Under the pieces are notes generated by a model. That model did no database searches. It was not told the DNA's origin and saw only the letters and a program-made list of their open reading frames with translations. DNA of 64,000 nucleotides from Seiridium cupressi. Lineage: Eukaryota; Ascomycota; Sordariomycetes; Amphisphaeriales; Sporocadaceae. Each line of letters opens with the position of its first letter. Positions within the stretch are counted from its first letter, which is position 1. The stretch is from the NCBI GenBank assembly GCA_036674765.1, contig JARVKI010000928.1:248001-312000 (forward strand), given 5' to 3'. The position numbers and the translations under genes are program-made. Below, piece by piece: positions 9,933 to 20,623 of the stretch.

Positions 9933-10106
9933 ATGTTTCGTGTCGGAGACCACGTCTACCTTATCGTGGCGGGCGTAAGAGAAGGGCCTTATAAGATTGA
10001 AACAGTGCCTCAAGCTGGTCGATACACCCTTTGCCTCGAAGACGGAACTTCTGCAAAAGATGGCGAAGAGGTCGAAGAACCTAGCTTAGAACTCAAGCAC
10101 CACTAA
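9933..10106 (+). CDS. 57-residue conserved-looking small protein (SH3/Tudor-like strand pattern)
   Basis: A short complete frame from ATG at 9933 to TAA at 10104-10106. It reads MFRVGDHVYLIVAGVREGPY and later GRYTLCLEDGTSAKDGEEV. The pattern (VGD-VYL, REGPY-I, YTL-LEDG) resembles small fungal hypothetical proteins and the barrel-like strands of SH3/Tudor or KOW-type folds. The composition is balanced and acidic at the C-terminus. No intron is needed. I cannot name a family. The resemblance to other small fungal proteins is from memory, and the fold is an inference from strand spacing. It lies inside the accessory island, isolated on both sides. Confidence 0.5.
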   Translation: MFRVGDHVYLIVAGVREGPYKIETVPQAGRYTLCLEDGTSAKDGEEVEEPSLELKHH

Positions 10107-11174
10107 ATATTTAACATACTGCTTCTATGCCAAGATGCAAGTACTAGCTGATATTACATCTGTAGGAAGCATTTGTGCATGGTAGCCAAATCCGCCTTGG
10201 GCATCTGTTAGGCCTAGTGTGTACTCTGGCATTGCATGCATTCAACAGACTTTCGTGAATCCGCTAGATATTACAGGCTCGACCTTGAGCCTGACATGCC
10301 TCGGCACCAGCGAGCGTCATAAGGCACACGATATAATCTTTTGAACAGGGGTCAGTACTTCACTCACATCTACGAAGATTCGCTCTTCTAGTGGTGCGAA
10401 ATCACTAAGAACCCTTATATGAACGTATCTCCATCGCTCAATTCCATCTCCCTCGACTAAGATTACTGAGATATGACAAAGAAAGCTGCTACGAAGGGCG
10501 GGGTTGTAGCCTTACTAGGTTCATTCAAGCTCCGAATATGCGAGCATAAGATCCTATTCTGGACACTGCATTAGACTAATGTAGTGTGTAAGACGGAGTC
10601 GCAAATGTGTGTCATTCATCCTCGCGTGGGTATTCTTCCTAGAGAGGGTTCCTGTCGCCTGCCTTCGCTGACACCTTGTATTGACTCGAACGAACTTCGA
10701 CCCCTGTCACCAGTGGGGATATACGATTTCGCATGGTAATAGTTTGTCGAAGCTTCGTTCGGGTATATCTAAATCGGCGATCAATGCCAGAGGCTTGAAG
10801 TATGGCCGAGAACGATAAGCACATCGAGTGATCAGCATGTGAGAAGCATAGGATCTCAAGAGATGCGATGTGCGCGTCCACAGCCCTTCACGAACAAAGT
10901 CAAAAACTTTTTTGCAATGCAGAGTTGCCTGGCTCGCCTCACTTTTGCCTGTCGCGCGCTTTAAGGCGGCCCTACTCACCTACGTGTAAGCACCCTACTG
11001 GCTGCCCGCCAGAGCTGCCCGCACATTTTCTGGCTATTGGCGGACATATATCACAAGGTTATTACATGTAGGTAGTTATGCAGAAAATCCATGTGGTGGT
11101 ATAAAGGCTGCCAATGATCAATATTCGCAACGATGTAACACATTAAATATACTTAAATCATCATATGTATTGTC
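10107..11174. other. Intergenic, no gene recognised
   Basis: About 1.1 kb. Overlapping short frames at 10639-10979 (minus) and 10868-11071 (plus) have no recognisable features. It likely contains the former promoter of the membrane-protein pseudogene downstream. Confidence 0.45.
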
Positions 11175-12440
11175 ATGGAAGACCAAGCCCCAGCGATCCA
11201 GTCTCAGCAGGTTGGCGGTCAATCTACCTTCTGGGTCCTCGTCAGCCTAGTTATAGCAGCAGTATCTCAGCCGTCGACGAGCAGCCGCAGAGCGTGGCGC
11301 AATCTGTTTGGTGGCAACATTGACCTCATGCGATCCATTCCGGGTTTTTGTCTTTACGATGAGATCGTCGACATCATTGCACTTGTTAGAGCCATGCGCT
11401 CCGAGATTTCTGAGCCAGTAACGGATCGCCCTGCAGGACGTCGAGAGCGACCCGAACACAAGATTATCACCATGAAGCTGGGCATTTTTGCTATCGCTGT
11501 CTTGCCTCAGACGGTCAAGGTCTTGAGCATGCGAGGCATCCCAGTAACGCAGCTTTGCGCGTCCGCCTTCTTCTTTGCGATGACGACGAGGCTCCTCATC
11601 GAACTCGGCGGCTGGGAGACTGACGAGTACTATCCCGGCGCAACGGCGGTGCGAGTAATAGGCTTGCTTATATATATTGGCCAAGCAGTTCTTGAGATAT
11701 TGATATGGTATAACATCAGTCTCTCCGCGTCGATCTCTATGCCCCCTGTAATGGAGTACTTGTGGGAGTTGCTCGTGGACGCCTGCAACTTGATGATTTT
11801 TGTCTAATTAGTATTATCGGTAGTGCACCTTGCTGTGAATAGGCGCTTTGGACCCTCGGTAGATAGATATCTTCTGAGTATTCGTGTGCCTTGGTTTTTG
11901 GTGGTAGTGCTTGGGGCGTTGAAGGAGCCCGTTGAAACTGTGAAGTCCGCTGAGCCGCTAGAGTCACAAACGCGTCTGAAAACCGGACTGGGCTGTATAA
12001 ATTACGTCTAGAGTTTGGTGTGGTGTGCTGCATTTACAAGCATTGCGGTGGTTAGAGTAGTGGATTTCCTCGCCGACCTGATTGCCCAGCGACGAGTTCC
12101 GCCGGCTATCTAAGGTGCAGGTCCCGATTCCACATCAACAACAATTCATACATCATCGTCAAATCAAGAAGAAGGCCTAGTATCAGGGCAAACGAACGAT
12201 CTTCCTGATAGATCTAATTTCAATCAGTTGGTAGCATTACTCAAAGCCTTGGGCTATTGGATTCATACGCTTCGTAGCTCTATCGACCGTTGGCTGATGC
12301 GTTTCGTGACTATTCGATCGGATGTCGGCGTCGCTATTGCGATCACTGTATTCAATTTACTCACGACGGTGTGTTATTACCTTGTTTAATTTGATGGAAC
12401 TGGAACTACAAGTCCCGCCTGGACGAGTATGTTGGGCTAG
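11175..12440 (+). pseudogene. Multi-pass membrane protein with four in-frame stops
   Basis: A single reading frame runs from ATG at 11175 to a natural TAG at 12438-12440 (422 codons). It is broken only by TAA at 11805, TAG at 12009, TAA at 12111 and TAA at 12387. The intact part gives 210 residues with a first hydrophobic helix (STFWVLVSLVIAAV) and further helices. After the stops the frame keeps coding membrane helices (LVLSVVHLAV, CAAFTSIAVVRVV, AIAITVFNLLTTV). It ends FDGTGTTSPAWTSML, an ending I associate with uncharacterised fungal membrane proteins. No GT-AG intron removes the stops with correct phase. Every stop is a C-to-T change away from CAA or CAG, as repeat-induced point mutation would produce, and there is no frameshift. 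The parent family is unidentified. Confidence 0.7.
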
Positions 12441-12518
12441 TATTTAATATTGTGATGAGTATAATGGTACGGATGTAAAGGAATCGTTATAAGTGAATCT
12501 TTTTAGTATCTTCATATT

Positions 12519-15500
12519 TTAAGTGACAAATTGAGCCTGTGTGTACCTTGATACAATGCGAAGAACTTGTAGGGCTGCAATCGCGTCTTTCGCGTCATGA
12601 ATCCGCAGTCTATTGATCCCCGGAAACTTGGTCCTCAGAAGCAAAGCAATGTAGTCGCGAAACGCAACACGGGCATCCATCTTGGTTTGGAGCTAGAGAT
12701 TTTGGACTGTCTCCTACTTCAAATAATCCAGTAGTTTTTGGTTCACCTGGAGAGTAGCAGACAGGATGTCGGGCCCTTCATAGCTGTTCATTGAGCTCCA
12801 GAGAGTTGCGTAGATGTTCTTTATGGACGTTGCCAGTGCTAGAGCATTGCTAAAGTGGGTGTGTGCACGTAGGAACTGTGCTGTAAGAATAACGGCTTTT
12901 CCACAAGTTGGCCTGGCTCTGTACCAAGGCCACCAGCCAACTTGTCCATGAAGTCGTTTCGCTGCTCGCCTTCTTTGACTTCCTCCCTCTCCTCGGCGAG
13001 AACTGGCATCACACATTGCTGGCCTGTCTTGGTCTTGAAGTGTTCCGCCAGTTTGTCCTGTCTCGAGAATGTTGCATTGCAACCCCAGCTCTTGCCGGAC
13101 TTCAGAACGCCAGAGCAGACGTATTTCTTTTCCGCATGCGTGCGCTCGTGGCGCTTCAAGTCATGCTTTCTAGCAAACCCCATCTTGCACACCTCACATA
13201 GGAAGGGCTTTTCGTTTACGTGGCTTCTCATATGAGCCTTGAGGTTGTGACTTCGTGTAAATGTCTTCGAACAAACGGTGCAAACATGTCTACTTTGATC
13301 TTTCCAAGGACCCAATATCTGCTTTTTTTGGTTTTGGGAACTCAAGTTCACTTGCCGCGCTGGCTCCGTGCTCCTCATCCATATGCTGATTGAGTAATGC
13401 CTGTGTCGGGAATCCGAAGGTTGAAGCATCGCACTCTGGCATGATGCACATGTATGGTCGTTCGTGCTGATCCAAATGATGCTGTCGTTGGCTTTTGGAT
13501 TTGAATCCTCGATGAAAGTAGAGGCAATTGATGCGTGGACATTTGAACCAGTTGTGTCCGTACATGTCCCCCAAGACCGTCCCCTGCTCATTTGTAGTCT
13601 GCGATGCCGCGAGATCCTCAAAGACACTTCGGACATTGAACAGTATATTAGAAAGATCCAGCGCATCGTCATCTGACGGAGCTTGGCCATGAATGCTGAA
13701 TTGCTTATGTGCCCAGGTAATAGCGTGGCAAAGTCGTTCAAAGCATTCAGAAGACATCAAAGCTGGCAGTTGACTAGCAACAGATTTGGATGCATGTTTG
13801 TTCGTCTGAGAATTCCTGTAGCGACTCTCGATGAAAACGTCGACGTCCTCACTCAGCAAGGCCAACTGATCCTCCCCACGATGAGCATCAAGTGCCTCTT
13901 GGAAATGGAGAGACCAGCATGCCACAGCATATTCCAGGTAAGCGAAGCTTCGATTCATGATCGCCTCCCTAATAGTTAATTCGTCTCCAGATTGGTCCAT
14001 CACGGGCAGGCTCAAATAGCCTAAAGTCAAACCAGAGATCATGTTCTCAGACAATGAGCAGTTGACAAGGTTCATCCTAATGGGATATATGCAAGTATTT
14101 GTCAACAAATCGTGGCCTCAGATTCTCAAGTAGTAGCTCTAAGGATAGAATGCCTACCTTTTGGCTGTTGGATGAACAAACTCGACAGTTTGGTCTTTCC
14201 GGAACTTAACAAGAGAAGCACAGAGGTCTTTTGGTGTCTCACGAAACCTGCGAGCTTGGATATCTACTTCGCGACCACTGTCGTTCTGCAAATCTATACA
14301 CAGCGCGCCTTGAATCTCATACCATTTTATCGGTCTCTTGGCACAGACGAGCCATTCCAAAAGCTTAAGTGAATCACCTCTCCTAGTGGCTGTTTGCGTA
14401 TCCAGGATACGGGACACGATCCTGCCATATCTGCGAGATGATTGTAAGTTAAGAGCGTAAAGCGCGGGATGATTGTGTTGTCGTATCTTACGCTTCGTCT
14501 AAACCGTCTGGGAATCGCTCTAACTCAGCCAAAAGCTTCTCCTGGGACGTTTGTTCAAATAGATTCTCCATCACCAGTTTCGCAAAATGGAACATGCCTG
14601 TCAGAAGCCGTCAGTCATGACAAAAAGGGATACCGCATTGTTACTTCAGCAATAATGATAGCGTGTTATACCTTGAGACCTTGCTGTGACAACTTTAACC
14701 AAATCAAACTTGGAGTCCTCTAGGCCGAGCTTGCTTTGTATCTTAGAATACCAGGCTTCAGCAAATCGATTGATGTCACCTATGTTGTCTGTAGGTGTGA
14801 TGGGGATTTTTGGAATCCCAGTGAAATCGTTTTGTGATATACCATCGTCTTGACCTACGAGAAGGCACCGAATCGAGTCCATTTCAGCTGGTGAGAGGGC
14901 TTCCACGACTCCGCGGAAGAACGAGATAATCTCTTTCCGGTGCTTCTTGTCACACTTGTCGAAACCATCGATGACTATATAGGTGACCTTACCGCCATTC
15001 AAAGCGATAGTTAGCAAATCTTGCGCCAGACTTTTCGAGGATAACGAGATATCCCCAGACATAGATGATTTTTCATAGAGATATTGAAGTAAGTGAGGTT
15101 GCTGCTCGAGAAGCTGAGACAAAATGCCTCGAGCAACAGCTATGAATGTGTTCCGATCAGGATCCGAATGTTTACAGTAGAAATAGGCTACTGAGATGTC
15201 TTGATTAGCCAGAATAGTTTGTGCTTTACAAAATTGCTGGATTTCCGTGACAACTCGGGATACTAGAACGGATTTTCCTATAACGATATCAGTACAAAAC
15301 ATGAAAAGTCTACTTCGAAGATGCTCTCACCAGCCCCTGGTTTACCCGTCATCCATAACAATGGGTTAGAGCAGTACTGCAGATCAGACCAGTTCCTGAA
15401 TCGATGGTCCGCGACTAACCAGTCTCCAGCACCAACACATAATGAACTTGCCTCAATACACTCCTCCTGAACAACCTGAGAGTTCGAGGCACTCAGCCAC

Positions 15501-16532
15501 TGGATTATGGCATTGCGTCTTCTGTCCAGCTCAGCTTGTCTAATGTTGTTAAACTCAATTGCAATTGTTTGATTCAGCCGACGTATTTCTTCGAATTCAG
15601 CAAGAGTCGCCTCCATTTTGATCAAATTTCCATGACGCTGCATCCTTTGCTTAATCCAATCGATCTTCAATTTGAAATTTCTCCAAGCTGCTTGGAAAAC
15701 TTGCCTCCATGCTGCGGGGGCTTCTGGTCAGTATTTTGATGGTGAGGAAAGTTCTAATGGCTAGACTGACTCTTCTGTCGGAAATATGCCATAGCTTCCT
15801 TGTGGAAATCCATTATGTCCTGATAAATCCACCTCAAGACATTTTGTAAATAGGGTCTGTCCTGGAACAACTGCTGGAATAAGTTGAGAGATGGTAGCTC
15901 CTCCCATATAGCCTGATACGCGTCTAGTAGAGAATCTAATGCCTCCACATAGTTGGATGCTACCTATCACGATCCAATATTAATTATTATCTCTACTGTA
16001 TAGCTTCTGGTGTAACTTACGATGAGTAACCATTTCATGGGTCCCTATTTCCATCAGCTAAAAGTCTACTGAGCTACGTGGAGGAGCCGTTCACGTACCC
16101 ATACGAACGCCAGCACTTCAGAGGTATTCACAAATATGTCCACCACTTTTCCGTATTGCTCCACTGCGACACTAAGTGTTAGCGATTTCTTCATAAAATA
16201 TAATTGGCACACTAAATGAAACATAATTTCTTTCTTAAGCACAAAAACACCTTGTTTAGCAAGAGATTGGGTCCTAAACAGGCTGAAATGGCAAGAATTA
16301 TAGTCGAGTTAGGCTTACTCGTCCGCAGGAATGGCTCCAACCTTTTCATATGACGTATCCGCTTCTTGTCAGCCTGCTCATTCTGAATAGTGTGAATGGT
16401 TGATCGAAGTCCATCGAGACTGTCGAATTTGAAGTCTTCAGACTGTTTGGGTGTTAATTGGGCATTATTCTTGAAGTCCTCGAGAACGGCTTCGAAGCCA
16501 CAGGAAGTCGCCGGTCCAGTGCAAACCGCCAT
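12519..16532 (-). CDS. NLR-like protein: DUF7708, NACHT, winged helix, C2H2 zinc fingers
   Basis: Eleven exons (16532-16319, 16163-16099, 16044-16021, 15963-15771, 15711-15331, 15277-14672, 14597-14492, 14430-14158, 14076-12925, 12880-12747, 12692-12519) all join in phase and give about 1106 residues if one base is removed from a 7-A run (plus strand 13323-13329). The N-terminal helical part (VLEDFKNN, MEQYGKVVDIF, FVWGPMKWLL, TWRQVFQAAW) fits DUF7708. The NACHT domain has Walker A GKPGAGKS (about 288-295) and Walker B VIDGFDKC (about 396). A winged-helix segment follows (LEWLVCAKRPIKWYEIQGAL). Near residues 800-950 come two C2H2-like fingers, two canonical ones (CTVCSKTF...H, CEVCKMGF...H) and a last C2HC-like one. 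A helical tail follows. Fungal NLRs act in non-self recognition and cell death; the fingers suggest nucleic-acid or protein binding (inference). The N-terminal start is the first ATG after an in-frame TGA. Confidence 0.8.
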
Positions 16533-17095
16533 CCTTTTGGCATGCACATAGCGTCAAATTGCTATCCGTAGTGTTTCCCCAACGGATCGCGAGATATTGT
16601 GCTGGGGGATGTAGTAGCGGCCGCGTTCTACATGGTTCGAAATGAGCATTATGGCTCCGTCCGTCCATCTGCCTCGCAAGGCTCTCATGTAGTCATGGTT
16701 GCAGAGCCTCAGCCACAATTAATGCACCTTGGGTGTCACTGCAGTGGCTGTGTGGGTTGAAGTACCTAGTTATCTCAGTATAGCTCAGCCGTGTCAGGGA
16801 ATGACCGCACACGCCAAAAACAGGACTATAGCCTTGAGATAAGTATCAGCTCAAAACGCCTGGCCGCAAGATGAACACAGCCTACCAATTTATCCATTTG
16901 TTAAGCTCTTGAATTCCCGTTTTTACATATGTAGAGCAATAGCGTAGGTTGAAACCCTGGTGGTTTCTATGACGGCTGATAACTCGGCTTCTGCTGCATA
17001 GCAGTAGCTTATCATAGGCGCTGAGGTACTAGGGGAGCAATTCTTTCGGCTGCTAACTTATTGAGCATTGAGGGTTCTGGCCATGACTAGAAGAG
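16533..17095. promoter_or_regulatory. Shared divergent promoter region (NLR and SNF2 genes)
   Basis: These 563 bp separate the start codons of two genes transcribed away from each other. Only overlapping short frames are present. No specific binding site is claimed; the role as a bidirectional promoter follows from the gene layout. Confidence 0.5.
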
Positions 17096-20000
17096 ATGTC
17101 GTTTCTAGAAACCCATAGTCCATCCAGTTTTGACAGACCGAAGAAGAGGCGAAAATATGCCAGCGATGCTGAGGGCGACCATGTCACCGCTACCGGTGAG
17201 CTTGGTTCGGGCAATAACTTCCAATCGTGCTCGATGCAATCGAAGATAATATCAGGTATGTTTATCGGCCCCATTCTATGTGCGTTAGATCGTATCGAAT
17301 TTTTCCCTACTGCAATTGTCGACCCTCGTGGGATTGTCACGACAATAGCGATCAGCTCGAGCATTGAAAGGCTTCTAGTTCAACGGCTGAGTTTTAAAAA
17401 GGCAATGACGGAAACGAAGATCTTACCCGCGATGTTGCCATCTCTGGAGAAGGCAGAGAACATACATCAAAAGCCGTCTCACGCGAAGCTTCCTCCGATA
17501 ACGTCGAGCAGGTCGACATCTCCGAAGAAATATGCTTTAGCGCGGTATGGATTAAGCAAGTCATCTCATGCATACCGAAGTCTAAGAAGTAGCAGATCTG
17601 TGATGTGACTTGCCAGCTAGCAACGTCTCGAGGGAAGCAAACAAGTGAGCTTTTACGTGCAATAAATCGGGCAGCAGAACCAATACCGCTTCTATTACAC
17701 TTCATAGACGCTTGTTGCATAGTGTCATCTATTAACGGGCTTTCCGTCGGCTTCATGAACCGTAAAACAGCTTCGGATTTCATGTCCTGCTCCTTTCTGG
17801 AGCAGCTCCGGCTGGAAATCCACGTCAACAAATCGGCACTGGATGGAATTATCGCTCAATACGAAGCTGGGACGAGTGGAGTCTGCTTCGTGATCGATAT
17901 CAACATATTTGGATCCGAGAGCTTGGGACAAACTGTGGGGGAGCAGTTGTCTCGGTACCGGTTATTCCTGCAGCATCCCGACCACTTACAAGAGGGTATT
18001 AAGTATCAAAATCCCCAGTACCTTGCCTCAAGCGGATTGCTGCTACAGACAGATGAGATGAGCCTCCCAGGAGTGGATATCTCGGGCTATGCTGACCTTG
18101 AGGACCCCGAGGATTTCGTGTTTGAAAACCAGTTATGGGCTCTCATGGATAGTTTGCACAGGCCGTCGCATCTGGATCGTGTGGTTATTAACACTGATTG
18201 CATTACCACAAACCTAATGGAGTAAGTTGAACCTTCATTTGGGAGTCTACTCAGCATATGTACAATGGCTGATTAGTGCAGGCATCAGAGAGATGTGGTC
18301 GACTTTCTACTTGCGCGAGAGACTGAAAGCACTTCATCAAATGGAACTCTCTGGAAGGAAGAGCTAGACGGCGGGCGAAAACTGTTCGTGATTTACTTCC
18401 CGTCTCTGATTATTGAGGTTAGACATTATGGCTTACATGCTCTGACCCACCAGTTTCCGTCATGCTATCACTGGTTCGAAGAGCCCCAGCCCGATTGATG
18501 CACTTGGTGGCATACTTGCAGATGATATGGGGCTGGGTAAAACATTGAGCACGATTGCGTCGATCGCCACATCTCTTGCTAGAGCAAGAGACTATGTTGC
18601 AACAGGCAGGACTAACGTGAGCAACCGTAATCTGATACCAACGCCTGCTACCTTAGTGGTCGTACCATCGGCCTGTAAGTTAACGACGATCTTCGGAGAA
18701 TGCAGCTTACGTCTATTAGTAATACTCGACGGCTGGGTCGACGAGATTCAAAAGTAAGACTGTCTTTGGAAAGGTGAAGTGATCAATGAGGCTAATTCGT
18801 TTAGGCATGTCGCGCCGAATAAGATTCAGTGGCATAAGTATCATGGCCTAAGCAGATCTCTTGACTTGTCTATCATTCATTCTTACGATATTGTATTGAC
18901 CACATACGGAACAGTCGCTGCCGACTGTTCTAGGCGGCGTGGACTCCTGGACCAGGTCTTTTGGTATCGTATCGTTTTGGATGAAGGTAACGAGGAGTGA
19001 AACCCCGTCCTACGTATCGCTTATACATGATCGGGGATATTCAAGCTGACTAGTGGTAGCGCATGTGATTCGAAATTGGTCCACCAAACAGTTTCAAGCA
19101 ATCCATAGTTCGCCTGCACGCAATAGATGGTGCGTGACAGGGACACCCATCCAGGACTCACTTGAAGACTTGGGGGCCCTGGTCCGATTTCTCCGACTAC
19201 CTCTCCTCGACGAACCGACCAGCTTCCGCCGATATATTGTAAGCGGTATCAAGGTAGCCACACAGCCGCAAGAAACGACTTTCAACAACATCAAGAAGCT
19301 CTTGTCATCGATATGCCTTCGGCGCTCAAACAAAGTGCTGCAACTGCCCGGTTTGATATATGAAGATTGTCGACCTGAAATGACTCGGAAGGAACGAAAG
19401 CAGTACAACGTCCTTGTGAATGTGTGCAACGAAGCCATTGAACAAGTACTTTACCGCCAGACTCAGCCAAAGGGAAAAACTTCAGTTCTTGAAAGTTTGC
19501 TGCGTCTCCGGCTCTTTTGTAACTTGGGGTTGGATTGCTTCTACAGTTACACTGATTCAACCGAGTCTCGCGACGAGCTTCTCAGCCTTGTGCAGCAGAG
19601 CGAGGACGCATTCTGTGCATACTGTGGCTGCGATATCTTAACATTAGTCCATGAATTCTCAAGTAGTCTGGCAGAGCAAGCGATAGGCTCTTGCTTAACG
19701 CGTTGGCAGAAGATTGTCTGTGCGGAGTGTCTTATGAGACATGAAGCTGAAGGTGTGGAGAGCGCAAGCCATCACTGCAACCAATGTATCAGCTATAATG
19801 AGGTTGGGTGTGCTGAGTCTTTACCATTTCCGACTGATGATTATACAGACCGACCATATGTGAGATGGACTCCGTCCAAACTATTGGCGTTGGTAGGGAA
19901 CATTCAAGCCAAACTAGGTTCAGAGAAGTGGTATGTCCAACACCAGTGTTAAAAAAGCAATTGCTAAAATCCCATTAGTTTAGTATTTTCATTCTGGCGA

Positions 20001-20623
20001 AAGAGTCTCGATGCCATCGGGGGAATCCTTCACAACAATAACATCAGATTCACACAGCTCGACGGTTCAGTTTCACGGGCTCAGCGAAAAGGGCTCTTGA
20101 AAGCTTTCGAAACGATGAAGATGTTAGAACACTGCTAGCAACCTTTGGCACGGAATCTACAGGGTTTGTTCATCCCCTCTTCCATCTGGAACATGGGCAG
20201 CATATTAATCTCTGTGGCAATAAATACAGTCTCAACAATCTCTCATTAGCCAGCACTATTCACATACTAGAGCCGCAGTGGAATCCCTCCATCGAAAGCC
20301 AGGCTATCGGTCGCATCTTCCGTCACGGCCAGAAGAACCAAGTGCGGGTGGTCAGATATATCATGAAGGACAGCATCGAAGAGGTAAGTGTGAGGTTATC
20401 CCCAAGTTATTCGGTCGAAATTTTAATCTTGGCCTAGGGAGTCGAGAGCCGACAATTTCGAAAAATTGAAATAGCACATGGCAGTGGTTTGAGTACTGAG
20501 AACAGTGAGAGTCGAGATCCTACTCCTGCCAAGACCAAGAGGACCTATGTCGCTTTAAAGGAACACCTATCCAAATACGTCAATTCGGAAAAGTATAGGG
20601 CGGGATTTGTCGAGATTGCATGA
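17096..20623 (+). CDS. RAD5/HLTF-type SNF2 helicase, frame broken near 20105
   Basis: A multi-exon SNF2 ATPase. Supported introns are 18222-18281, 18384-18453, 18675-18719, 18754-18804, 18987-19059, 19931-19978, 20164-20229 and 20384-20437. Motifs in order: GGILADDMGLGKT (Walker A), LTTYGT, LDEAH (created by splicing at 18987-19059), CVTGTPIQ, a Cys-rich RING-like insert (CAYCGCD, CAECL, CNQC near 19615-19790), then helicase lobe 2 with FSFWRK, LDGSVSRAQR, EPQWNPS and QAIGRIFRHGQ. Between LLKAF and RNDEDV the frame shifts by one base near 20103-20109 with no possible intron, so the second lobe is broken unless this is a sequence error. The N-terminal 300 bp (about 17096-17610) is uncertain, and a second frame change near 17395 is possible. 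The nuclear basic motif RPKKRRK is at the start. Family members remodel chromatin or act in DNA repair. It could be a decaying accessory copy. Confidence 0.75.

Noticed and set aside
11800..12400. Introns explaining the four stops in the membrane pseudogene
   Set aside because: I tried the GT donors and AG acceptors around the first three stops; none of the pairs of workable length restores the frame, and the one good-looking donor (GTATAA near 11994) gives a further stop. The last stop was not searched as closely.
13323..13329. Programmed -1 ribosomal frameshifting at the A7 run in the NLR gene
   Set aside because: A -1 slip from A-AAA-AAA leads to the third, non-finger frame; reaching the finger frame needs +1 or removal of one base.
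16245..16285. A 32-base middle exon in NLR intron 1
   Set aside because: It would need a 36-bp first intron and would insert residues into a segment (PFLRT-MEQYGK) that is continuous in related proteins.
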